Part shown: piece by piece, positions 1 through 8,300 of the stretch
Numbering within the stretch: position 1 is the stretch's first letter
How the letters are laid out: each line of letters starts with the position of its first letter
Assembly: GCA_013376985.1 (NCBI GenBank)
Contig: JACABB010000002.1
Coordinates: forward strand, 142,423 to 206,422
Length of the DNA: 64,000 nt
Source: Bacteroidales bacterium
GTDB taxonomy: Bacteria; Bacteroidota; Bacteroidia; Bacteroidales; Tenuifilaceae
Reading direction: 5' to 3'
The notes under the pieces: model-generated
What the model saw: the letters and a program-made list of their open reading frames with translations, nothing else
The model's database searches: none
What the model was told of the DNA's origin: nothing
Position numbers and translations under genes: made by a program

Positions 1-1993
1 TTGCAGAGTAGGCATAGCCTATAGGGTATTTTCGTAGCAGGTACGATTCCTTTGCATAGTTGGGTTTATCGCTCACCCGATACGGCTTATCAATAAGCAC
101 ATCGAAGGAGATAAGATTCAACCTCCCATCTGGAATTATTAGCAGATTTTTATTCTCAAGCAAGGATTCAACTGGGTAGATTAACTTTTTGTAAAGTGTA
201 TATGCCGCATCCCTATATATGTAGTAATCCGAGGGGTAGGGGCTGCGTAGATCCGATATTAAAAAGTCAAGCCCTGAGCGAAAGGTACTATCGGCTTCCT
301 TCTTTACCAGTAAAAACGTATCCTTGGTAATGGCAAAGGTATACAGCTCCTTATCCCCCAGTACATATTCAAGGATAGCCTCCTTTTTGTCCATTGACTT
401 TTGGAGTTGAGTAACACTTACAACTTGGTTGCTGTACTTCTGCTTATAGTACTCAGGGTAGCGGCTCTCAAGCCGTTGCATTAGCCCTTCAAGTTTTTGC
501 GAAAGGCTGAATTGCTGCTCGTTCCACACGTCTATTTTGGATCTGTTAGGATGTTCCAGTTTGCTTTCATCCTCCGCCTGCATTCTAAGGCTAACTATTT
601 GCTGTTTTATTCTTCTCTCATTCACGCTAATGCTATCGGGTATCCCAGCAACCCCTTTTGCCATCTCATCATTCTTCAGTTCCCTTAGTACGGCGTACTT
701 ACTAAACTCGGCATACTTAAACGCTATTTCCGTGTACTTGTAGTCTTTTGTAATTTCGTAAAGTGAATTTGCAATTCTTACTATTGATAGATAAACCTCA
801 TGCTCCCTTTCAGCAATTTGTAATTTTGATCCTTCATAGAGGTAGCCAGTTCGCAACTGTTCAATAAAAGTAGCAGCCAGTTCAAGCGTGGCTAAGGTTG
901 CCTTAAGGTTTTGTTCCTTGCCCTCTTGCTCGGCAAATTTCTCGAAAGCCTGCGCCTTTAACTTAATGATATCAAGCAGATCCATATCTGGCATCACATC
1001 CGCATTTGGATTTGTATATATTGAACTATCGTTGAAATTGTAAATCTTTGAGATTAGTGATTTTTGGTAGTATTTTAACGCTAATTTGTAGTTTCCAATT
1101 CTATAATATAGTTTCCCATTATTCATAAAACTATACGAAGTATAAAGATGTTTACACCCTAAAGATTTTAGTAGGATATTTTGGGATTTTTTGTAAAGCC
1201 TAGTGCTATTCCTATAATCGCCAATATCTGAGTAGAAAGCAGCATAGTTCATATATGCCATCCCTGTCATGTAATGATTTTCGCCAAACTCAATGGTATT
1301 AAATTCTATCGCCTTTTTGAAAAAACAATCGGCTCTGCTTAAACTATCCAACTTCTGATATACTAACCCACAATTAAAGTATGTCTCACTATTCTCGCTG
1401 AGTTTATTCTCCTTAGATATTTGAATGCTTTTTAAATAGTTTACTCTAGCAAGATTATAGTTTCCTAGTTTGTAGTAGGAAAAACCTAGATTATGATAGT
1501 TATGAACAATATAACTGCATTTCTTCTTGTCTTTACTTTTTTCTAGCACCGATAGCGTATTTTCAATATAGTAGATAGCTTTGGGATAATCGCCTTTTAA
1601 GGAGTAGATAATGGCAATATTCCCATTTATAACCGACAAACTAAAAATATCAGATGTCTTTTCTTTTGCCTTTTTGTAATAATCGATAGCCATGCTTAGA
1701 TTACCCTGCTTTTTAAAAATTATTCCAAGCAGGTTATACACCCTAAAATATTCAGGGTTAATATCCTCTGGTATTTTACTTTTTAAAATAATAATTCTAT
1801 TAAGAATTCTTAATGCACTATTGTAATCACCAGTTGCATAGTAAGCCTTACTGCTGTCGTATAGCAAGTTCATATTGCTGACATCATTATATTGCTGTGA
1901 GTTTACCTCCAATATATTAAGGGAAACAAAAACTAATAATAAAACAAGAAATTTGAATGATGGGAAGCTATCTTGCAATTTGAAAGAATTCAT
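1..1993 (-). CDS. TPR-CHAT protein, partial (C-terminus off left edge)
   Basis: The reading frame is open from an ATG at 1991-1993 to the left edge, giving about 664 residues of a longer protein. It starts MNSFKLQ, followed by a hydrophobic signal-like segment ending near VNSQQ. A run of tetratricopeptide repeats follows (for example GDYNSALRILNRI, GNYKLALKYYQKSL). The end of the visible part reaches the start of the CHAT (caspase-HetF-associated-with-TPR) domain; the catalytic His and Cys would lie beyond the edge. It is a close paralog of the complete 922-aa protein at 39688-42456: the two align almost without gaps and share long identical stretches such as SKIYNFNDSSIYTNPNADV. By family it is probably an extracytoplasmic, membrane-anchored peptidase-like scaffold; its substrate is unknown. 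It is divergent from a double-glycine peptide gene 68 bp away, the same arrangement as the second copy. Confident on family, not on function. Confidence 0.88.
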   Translation of the reverse strand, partial: MNSFKLQDSFPSFKFLVLLLVFVSLNILEVNSQQYNDVSNMNLLYDSSKAYYATGDYNSALRILNRIIILKSKIPEDINPEYFRVYNLLGIIFKKQGNLSMAIDYYKKAKEKTSDIFSLSVINGNIAIIYSLKGDYPKAIYYIENTLSVLEKSKDKKKCSYIVHNYHNLGFSYYKLGNYNLARVNYLKSIQISKENKLSENSETYFNCGLVYQKLDSLSRADCFFKKAIEFNTIEFGENHYMTGMAYMNYAAFYSDIGDYRNSTRLYKKSQNILLKSLGCKHLYTSYSFMNNGKLYYRIGNYKLALKYYQKSLISKIYNFNDSSIYTNPNADVMPDMDLLDIIKLKAQAFEKFAEQEGKEQNLKATLATLELAATFIEQLRTGYLYEGSKLQIAEREHEVYLSIVRIANSLYEITKDYKYTEIAFKYAEFSKYAVLRELKNDEMAKGVAGIPDSISVNERRIKQQIVSLRMQAEDESKLEHPNRSKIDVWNEQQFSLSQKLEGLMQRLESRYPEYYKQKYSNQVVSVTQLQKSMDKKEAILEYVLGDKELYTFAITKDTFLLVKKEADSTFRSGLDFLISDLRSPYPSDYYIYRDAAYTLYKKLIYPVESLLENKNLLIIPDGRLNLISFDVLIDKPYRVSDKPNYAKESYLLRKYPIGYAYSA

Positions 1994-1998
1994 TACTA

Positions 1999-2026
1999 TT
2001 GTCCTAATGTTCTTTATGTAGGACAA
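1999..2026. promoter_or_regulatory. Perfect inverted repeat between divergent genes, operator-like
   Basis: Two 8-bp arms, TTGTCCTA (1999-2006) and TAGGACAA (2019-2026), are perfect inverted copies with a 12-bp spacer. The pair sits between the TPR-CHAT start and the peptide gene and overlaps the predicted TPR-CHAT promoter box. A repressor or activator site is a reasonable guess. The dyad is not conserved at the paralogous module near 39.65 kb. Confidence 0.4.
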
Positions 2027-2031
2027 AAATA
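2024..2031 (-). promoter_or_regulatory. Bacteroidota -7 box (TATTTTTG) for TPR-CHAT gene
   Basis: On the minus strand the sequence reads TATTTTTG, matching the Bacteroidota TAnnTTTG box. It lies about 30 nt upstream of the start codon. The paralogous gene at 39688 has the same octamer at the equivalent place, followed by the shared string AAAGAACATTA, which supports a real promoter. Confidence 0.5.
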
Positions 2032-2061
2032 AACCAAATGCTTAACTTAAAACGTGAAATC

Positions 2062-2187
2062 ATGAAAAATGTAAAAAAAATGAAACAAAAGAAATCTTTA
2101 GAAGGATTCAAAGCTATTAATGCAAAGAACCTACAACAAATCAAAGGTGGGGAAGGTACTCCAATTACAATAGATAGTGTTCTGTAG
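2062..2187 (+). CDS. Double-glycine leader peptide, 41 aa
   Basis: This small gene is too short for ordinary ORF cut-offs. Its product has a basic N-terminus, a leader ending LQQIKGG and a short tail EGTPITIDSVL. Double-glycine leaders of this type in Bacteroidota are normally cut after GG by peptidase-containing ABC exporters or serve as RiPP precursors. It aligns end to end with the 43-aa peptide at 39490-39621 (KKSLEGF with KKTVKGF; the tails share PIT just after GG). I chose the ATG at 2062 rather than 2038 because the homologous gene starts here and its 5' leader aligns with 2038-2061. No maturase or exporter for it is visible; the conserved neighbour is the divergent TPR-CHAT gene. A Bacteroidetes GG-type natural product precursor is the best guess. 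Confidence 0.75.
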   Translation: MKNVKKMKQKKSLEGFKAINAKNLQQIKGGEGTPITIDSVL

Positions 2188-2234
2188 TTAGAATGGGTAA
2201 TGTATTAACGAATTCTAACTATATCTAATTTATG

Positions 2235-2326
2235 TTGAATAGCTTAAAAAAAGCCCTACAAAAAAAACCGTACCCCAAATAATATATTCAACTTTTAGGG
2301 TGCGGTTTAGAGTAGGGGTTTTTTAT
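2235..2326 (+). terminator. Conserved long hairpin/terminator after GG peptide gene
   Basis: An outer stem (AGCCCTAC with GTAGGGGT) encloses an inner stem (AAACCGTACCCC with AGGGTGCGGTTT) and is followed by a T-run. The same nested structure, with the same TTGAATA lead-in, lies downstream of the paralogous peptide gene at 39301-39377. It ends just before the stop codon of the convergent gene at 2330, so it may terminate in both directions. Confidence 0.65.
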
Positions 2327-2329
2327 TTT

Positions 2330-3265
2330 TTAGTTTTTGGTAAGCTGAATATTAAATTCGCTCATCTCGCCGTCTGTAACTGTAATTGTAGTAACCTGAT
2401 CCGCATACCCAGGTTTTTTTATCGTGACAGTATAAACCCCTGCCAGCAATGATTTAATATTAAAACCACCCTTCACAGCAGACTTTTTCACAACATCAGG
2501 CTCATCCTTCACCGATTTCACTTTTGCACCACCATCATCAAGCGTAAAAGTCACCACAGCACCCCCCAGAGGAGCTCCAGTTGCCGCATCCGTTACCATA
2601 CCCCTTACCGCCAACGAACCCGCCCCTTTATTTATAATTCTTCTAGCCTTATGATACCCGTCATAAAAATTCACATGGGTCAACCTTACTATCTCAACCG
2701 CTGCATCCATATTTGCCAGAGCAGCATCTGCCGTTTTAAACAGCTCTTTCAGCTGCGCCGTAGTTTGTCCCCCCTCTGTTCTTGCAGCACCGGGTTTACC
2801 AATCGAATCATTATACGCATTAATGGCAGCCAGCAGCTGGGTTTGAGTAGCAGCAGTAATACCATAATTAGCAAGCGTAGCAACAATAGGTTGCGCACAG
2901 TCATAAGCAATCTGAGCGTAGTCCCTAACAGCCGTATCAGCTGCCTGTCGTATCTTACTTTCACTAATATTAACCTCTTGGGCTAACACTGCATTGTTCG
3001 AAAACCTGGCATAAACCCCCATCTTCCTGAAATAGTCGGCGCTCATAACAGTAAGAGTTTCCTTCAGCTGGTTTTTGCCAATAGTAACACCCTTTTTGCT
3101 AACCTTTTGCTGTCCCGCAAACGATTGGATTTGCCGAACGGTGCTCAAAAAAATAACAGAATTTTCCTTATAGTTCGGCAAAGGATCGGTAATAGTCGTG
3201 TATGAAGCCTGATAATCCTTAAAGGTAAGGTACATGCTCAAACGATTTTCTTCTTGTCCTGTCAT
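2330..3265 (-). CDS. Helical protein with C-terminal carboxypeptidase-regulatory-like domain
   Basis: The protein has 311 aa and no signal peptide. Residues 1 to about 220 are largely helical with a low-complexity polar face and match no family I recognise. Residues about 223-311 form a carboxypeptidase-regulatory-like (CarboxypepD_reg/SpaA-like beta sandwich) domain: SLAVRGMVTDAATGAPLGGA, then LLAGVYTVTIKKPGYADQVT. Domains of this kind are usually extracellular adhesion or assembly modules, so the missing export signal is odd. Its 3' end is convergent with the peptide gene and shares that terminator. The 21-bp minisatellite lies 165 bp upstream of its start. The start could also be the internal Met11. 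No specific function is claimed. Confidence 0.7.
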   Translation of the reverse strand: MTGQEENRLSMYLTFKDYQASYTTITDPLPNYKENSVIFLSTVRQIQSFAGQQKVSKKGVTIGKNQLKETLTVMSADYFRKMGVYARFSNNAVLAQEVNISESKIRQAADTAVRDYAQIAYDCAQPIVATLANYGITAATQTQLLAAINAYNDSIGKPGAARTEGGQTTAQLKELFKTADAALANMDAAVEIVRLTHVNFYDGYHKARRIINKGAGSLAVRGMVTDAATGAPLGGAVVTFTLDDGGAKVKSVKDEPDVVKKSAVKGGFNIKSLLAGVYTVTIKKPGYADQVTTITVTDGEMSEFNIQLTKN

Positions 3266-3431
3266 GCTCTCATTAAATTTAAAGGTTCACAAATAATCAA
3301 TTATAGATAAATTTAAAGCTAAAATAAAAAGTAATTCTAAAAAAGACAAATTTCTTGCTAGCTATTTTAAGATTAGTCATAACACCTTCAAGTTCGTTAC
3401 TATTACTACAGAAATAGGTATTACCGCCTGT

Positions 3432-3655
3432 GAGATATGTGCTAACATCTTTGAGATACGCCCTAACGTCTGTGAGATATGTGCTAACACCTAAGAGATA
3501 TGTGCTAACATCTTTGAGATACGTCCTAACATCTGAGAGATACGTCCCAACGTCTGGGAGATATGTCCTAACACCTGAGAGATATGTCCTAACACCTGAG
3601 AGATATGTCCTAACGCCTAAGAGATACGTGCTAATGTCTGTGAGATACGTTTAAC
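3432..3655. repeat. 21-bp minisatellite, ten full units plus partial
   Basis: Ten tandem units of 21 bp with consensus GAGATAyGTsCTAACrycTnn occupy 3432-3641, followed by a 14-bp partial unit. The GAGATA and CTAAC parts are strongly conserved and the last five bases vary. Because 21 is a multiple of three the array stays open in one frame (RYVLTxx heptads), but I see no start context or partner domain and treat it as non-coding. Its left-hand neighbour is the truncated secreted gene whose stop lies in the final partial unit. Confidence 0.9.
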
Positions 3656-4274
3656 TATAATATAAATCAAAATGATTATTGTCTATTGCGCTCCCATAAC
3701 TAGTTAGATTCGAAAATGACCCTGTAACAGAAGCCTTAAGGGTAAAAGTACCATTTGCCATTCGTTCTACCTCAATTGCTCCTGCATTGGTTTTGCCAAT
3801 CTGAGTCTGCCAGTTTAGAGTAGATGTAATTACTAATTGAGGTATTCCATTATCAACACGCCAAAGTTTGAGCAAATCGTCACTACCTGTTAGGTTAACA
3901 CCCACAGCATACCCAGAGTATACCCCACTTGGCTGCATCTGGCTAGCATCTTGATCGGACATCAACATTATCCACCATCGATTTGATGACGATGGATCAT
4001 AGCCGTGGCGTACCTTAACCTGCCAAGTAACAGAGCCAGCAATGGGATTCCATGAAGGTAAGGGTGTTGATATCCTATCCGTAGCATCTGTAGAATTGTT
4101 GAATATGTGTTTTAATGAATAACTTCCTCCCAAAGGAGAAGAGGTAGATGCAGCCCAACGCAAATCAGGTACTTGTGTCCATCCTGTTAGATTACCCGAT
4201 TCAAAATTATATGATACCTGCGAAGAGCAGATTATCGGCAAAAAGGACAATAGCAAAAAGGAAAACTTTTTCAT
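3651..4274 (-). CDS. Secreted protein, N-terminal fragment of a lamin-tail-type surface protein
   Basis: The product is 207 aa. It begins MKKFSFLLLSFLPIICSSQ, a typical signal peptide, so I use the start at 4274; the longer frame would run into asd on the other strand. The mature part (FNFESGNLTGWTQ, a segment containing HGYDPSSSNRWW, then LLKLWRVDNG) resembles the first domain of long Bacteroidota secreted proteins that go on to lamin-tail domains and a type IX sorting signal. Here the frame stops inside the 21-bp minisatellite, so the protein looks C-terminally truncated, probably by the repeat or a rearrangement. It is divergent from asd, 52 bp away. The lamin-tail comparison is from memory; truncation is inferred. 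Confidence 0.6.
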   Translation of the reverse strand: MKKFSFLLLSFLPIICSSQVSYNFESGNLTGWTQVPDLRWAASTSSPLGGSYSLKHIFNNSTDATDRISTPLPSWNPIAGSVTWQVKVRHGYDPSSSNRWWIMLMSDQDASQMQPSGVYSGYAVGVNLTGSDDLLKLWRVDNGIPQLVITSTLNWQTQIGKTNAGAIEVERMANGTFTLKASVTGSFSNLTSYGSAIDNNHFDLYYS

Positions 4275-4326
4275 CATAAAAGAAAATAACATTACTTTTA
4301 CCAAGATAATAAAAAGTTTATTCATA

Positions 4327-5319
4327 ATGAAAGTTGCTGTTGTTGGTGCCACAGGATTAGTAGGCACAGTGATGTTAAAAGTTCTTGAAGAGCGCAATTT
4401 TCCTGTTACAACCTTAATTCCGGTTGCTTCAGAAAAATCTGTGGGTAAGAAAATTTTATTTCAAGGGAAAGAATACTCCGTTGTCTCAATAGCTGATGCT
4501 GTAAAGATGAAACCTGCTGTGGCAATTTTTTCGGCAGGGGCTTCAACTTCTCGTGATTGGGCTCCAAAGTTTGCGGAAAATGGAACTGTTGTTATTGACA
4601 ACTCTTCATGCTGGCGAATGTTTCCAGAGATACCATTAGTAGTCCCAGAGGTTAATGCAGATATTTTAACTCCAAACCATAAGATTATTGCAAACCCAAA
4701 CTGTTCTACAATACAACTCGTAGTGGCAATAAATCCATTACATAAACATTATAAAATAAAAAGATTAGTAGTTTCAACCTATCAATCTGTTACAGGTACT
4801 GGTGTAAAAGCCGTAAAGCAAATGCACGATGAACGAGAGGGTAAGAAGGCAGATATGGCCTACCCTCACCCAATAGATATGAATTGTTTTCCTCATGGCG
4901 GAAGTTTTCTTGAAAATGGATACACTACAGAGGAGCAGAAGCTAATTGATGAAACTCGAAAAATCCTTGGCGATAATTCAATTATGGTTTCCCCTACAGT
5001 TGTTAGAATTCCTGTAGTTGGAGGTCACTCTGAATCTGTTAATCTTGAATTTATAAAAGATTACCAAATTCAGGATATCTTTAGTATTCTAAAAAACTCA
5101 GCAGGTATAACTATTCAAGACACCCCTGCTCAGAATATTTACCCAATGCCCATGTATGCGGAAGGGAAAGATGATGTTTTTGTAGGTCGAATCCGCAGAG
5201 ATGATTCACAGCCCAACAGCCTTAATCTTTGGGTTGTCTCCGATAATTTAAGGAAAGGTGCTGCTACCAATGCTATTCAGATTGCTGAATATTTACATCA
5301 AAAGAGATGGATCGATTAG
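4327..5319 (+). CDS. asd: Aspartate-semialdehyde dehydrogenase
   Basis: The enzyme reduces aspartyl-4-phosphate to aspartate semialdehyde with NADPH, the branch-point step to lysine/diaminopimelate, threonine and methionine; it is cytosolic. The 330-aa product is full length for the family. It shows the N-terminal NADP-binding loop GATGLVG (7-13), SAGAST near 69-74, the catalytic cysteine Cys126 in NPNCSTIQ, the active-site string RIPVVGGHSES and the C-terminal DNLRKGAATNA. It stands alone, divergent from the truncated secreted gene and convergent with the giant gene, with which it shares a perfect hairpin terminator. No regulatory element is obvious upstream. Identification is secure. Confidence 0.97.
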   Translation: MKVAVVGATGLVGTVMLKVLEERNFPVTTLIPVASEKSVGKKILFQGKEYSVVSIADAVKMKPAVAIFSAGASTSRDWAPKFAENGTVVIDNSSCWRMFPEIPLVVPEVNADILTPNHKIIANPNCSTIQLVVAINPLHKHYKIKRLVVSTYQSVTGTGVKAVKQMHDEREGKKADMAYPHPIDMNCFPHGGSFLENGYTTEEQKLIDETRKILGDNSIMVSPTVVRIPVVGGHSESVNLEFIKDYQIQDIFSILKNSAGITIQDTPAQNIYPMPMYAEGKDDVFVGRIRRDDSQPNSLNLWVVSDNLRKGAATNAIQIAEYLHQKRWID

Positions 5320-5333
5320 ATTCAATAATTTTC

Positions 5334-5368
5334 AAAAAAGAAAGGTGTCGTTGACACCTTTCTTTTTT
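5334..5368. terminator. Bidirectional rho-independent terminator
   Basis: A perfect 16-bp stem (AAAAAAGAAAGGTGTC, loop GTT, GACACCTTTCTTTTTT) has an A-run on one side and a T-run on the other, so it can end both asd and the convergent giant gene. The stop codon of the giant gene overlaps its last base. Confidence 0.9.
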
Positions 5369-8300
5369 TATAATCCAAAGTTATTTGGAATATGATAAAT
5401 GATATCTGTAATTGGCAATGGACTAACAATTATACTCACCGAACGTGGCAAACTAGTGCCACAACCATTGGTAGCAGTAACACTTAAGGTACCACTAGTT
5501 GCATTACTATTATAATTAAGAGTTACGGAGTTACCAGTTCCAACAATAGTTGCACCAGTTCCACTATATGTCCAATTATAAGTAACACCAGGCTGTAATG
5601 CGACTGTATAAATATTCCCGCTAGAACCTTGACAAATCGGAGTTGGCGCAGAAATAAAACTTGATGGTCGTTGGGGTGCTACAGGAAAAGCTATTATAAC
5701 ATCATCGGCAGAGGTACAGGTTCCACTACTTATAGTCCACCTAAGAGTATAAGTATTACCTGAGATTCCATTAAAAACGCTATTAAAAGCCGTTGGTGTA
5801 AGGATAACACCACCACTTCCACTCACTGTAGACCAAAGGCCTGTATAAGGATTTGGATTATTCCCTGCAAGAGTATAACCAGAGAAACCGCATAATGATT
5901 GATCCAGCCCTGCATTAGATGTTGTTGGCACAGCATAGTCAGTTACTACAGTTGGATCGACTACACCTGTATTTGCTCCACTATTATAAGTAAAACCGGT
6001 TAATTTATATGCCCCAGGAGATGGTGTGGGCAGCGTGTAAGGTAATGATGTAATATTAACAGTAGGCTGTGCTGCACCATTAAAGGTATAATCAAGCGTA
6101 TAATTTAAATTTATTGGTGTGAAAGAAGTAAACTTAACCGGGATTCCTGAATTTCCACAAACAGGGCCAGATGGATTTAATGATGCTCTGGGTTTTGTAG
6201 ACGAAACACTTGCAGTAGTATAGTTGATCGGTGTTGTTGAAATATTTACATTATTTGTTGTTGCAACATCTCCATTATTATTATCCCCTGTTGCCGTAGA
6301 GACCTGTTCTACCCAACTACCTGCAGTATATTGTGCAACACGCATATCGGAAATACCACTTACTGTCATTAGAGGAGTTAAATCGCTAAAAGGATCCCAT
6401 CCAATTTTCACTTTTGCAGTATAAGCTCCAGAGGTATTATTAACGCTCCAATACTCCATTGTATTGGCCGCTTGAAGAGCACCACTTAAAGAATTAGCTG
6501 TTGGATTTGGTGTAAAATACTCAACTATCCAAAATAGACTAACTGCAGCAGTTGAGGTAAGAGTGAAAGCATGTCCTTTTTGAGTTCCTTTGCCAATCGG
6601 GTAAAGAAAGTTTGATCCTGAAAACAGAAATTTGATTAAAGGACCATTCACAAATGAGGTTGAACTTCCGCCCGATGGCGTGACAGTTGATGGGCCATTA
6701 AGATAAAGCTTATTTGTTGATGAGGTATTAATAATTCCATTCGTTAATAATAAGTTCCCGCTTAATTGAATGGTTCCATTATTTCCTATATTCAAACCGG
6801 AACTATTATTAATTTCAAGATTATTAAAACCATTTGCGCCACTAAAGTCTCCTAAAGATGTTCCACCAATAGTTTGTAAAGCAGAGCCAGCAAAGGTAAC
6901 AGTTGCATTTACACCAGAACCACAAAGAAAGGCACCTGTGTTCAAACGTTCCATTGTTCCTAAAATGGTTAGTTTACGTTTATTGGTATTATTATCAAGA
7001 GTTGGTCCGTCAATAACAAGTCTATTACAAATTGTTAAATCCTTATTGGGTAGTGTTCTTGTTCCTGAACCTGTAAAAAAGAGATAAGGTACTGAATTAT
7101 ACTGTGATGCAATAATAGTATAGCTCCCAGATCCTGAGTATTCTAAAGCTCCACCTATAGAACAATCAAGGAATGACGTAAAATCACCTGCAGGTAAATT
7201 ACCTCCCTCTAAATAAAGTTTTCCACTCCCATCTATTGTTCCTAAATTATGTCCAAAAGTGGGGTAAACCATCTTTAAAATCCCATTTATTGTTGTGTGA
7301 TAAGCAAAGCAATAACTAGCATTTGCTGTTACAGTGTTTGCAACGACAACATTAAAACCGTTTGGTCCACCCACTGGACATGGTGGTGATGCGCCAATCG
7401 GAGCCCAAATCGTATTATCAGTCCAATTTCCGTCTACGATAGAAATGTATGATGGAACATCATCAGGAAGCGCAGCATCAATGCCAGCAGTATAATCTCC
7501 TGTAATGTCATTTGTTCCAGCTGAGATCGTGTAATTTATCTGGTGATTTGTTTCGTCAACATTATCGGTCAAAGGACCAGGTGTTGCCTTACTCCAGTAA
7601 GTTCCTGGAGTTAAAAGTTTTGCAGCAATATAATTGCTTTCTACCCCTTGTACATCTGAAGCAAGATACTGTAACTGCAAACTACCAGCAAATCCAGATA
7701 TTCCAGAACTTGCAATACCCCAGTAATATTTTAATACCTGAGTTGGGTCAACAACAGCGGGATGGTTGCTATTAATCGGTTTAATATTAATATAACCAAC
7801 AGATCCATTAGCTGTTATGCTCAATAAAACAGGGGTATATTTCCCTGTTACACCAATGGGATAAGTAAATGAAACAGGGATAGCTGTTGTATTGAAAAAC
7901 TTTCGAACCCCACTACTACTGGCAACCCCATCTGTTATTATCATTTTAGACTGACCAAATGGAGCACCACCAATATTTGTGTTAAGCCCAAGGGTTATTA
8001 GGTATTGATTCAAATCAAGAACACCTTGCGTTAAAACGAGATCGTTTTGCAAAGAAATATCATTATTAATTCTAGCACCAAATCCATTATTTAATTCCAA
8101 GCGACCAAAAGCACCCGTTCCCGTAATTTGTTGTAAAGATGTTCCTGCAAGGCTAACACCACCTGTTGTATTATCGTCAGTATATGAACTGTTATTTATT
8201 ATGTTACCCTTTAGCGTTAGTTTTTTATTACTAAGAGTTAGCGTACCACTATTTATTGATAAATTATTATTAACAGTAAAACTATTATTTATCGTTAACG

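Noticed and set aside
537..743. Frames opposite the TPR-CHAT genes (also 40938-41219) that resemble each other
   Set aside because: Their similarity follows from the paralogous sense genes, whose translations have clear TPR and CHAT features.
3430..3654. Open frame of RYVLTxx heptads in the minisatellite
   Set aside because: It stays open only because the repeat unit is 21 bp; there is no coding context.
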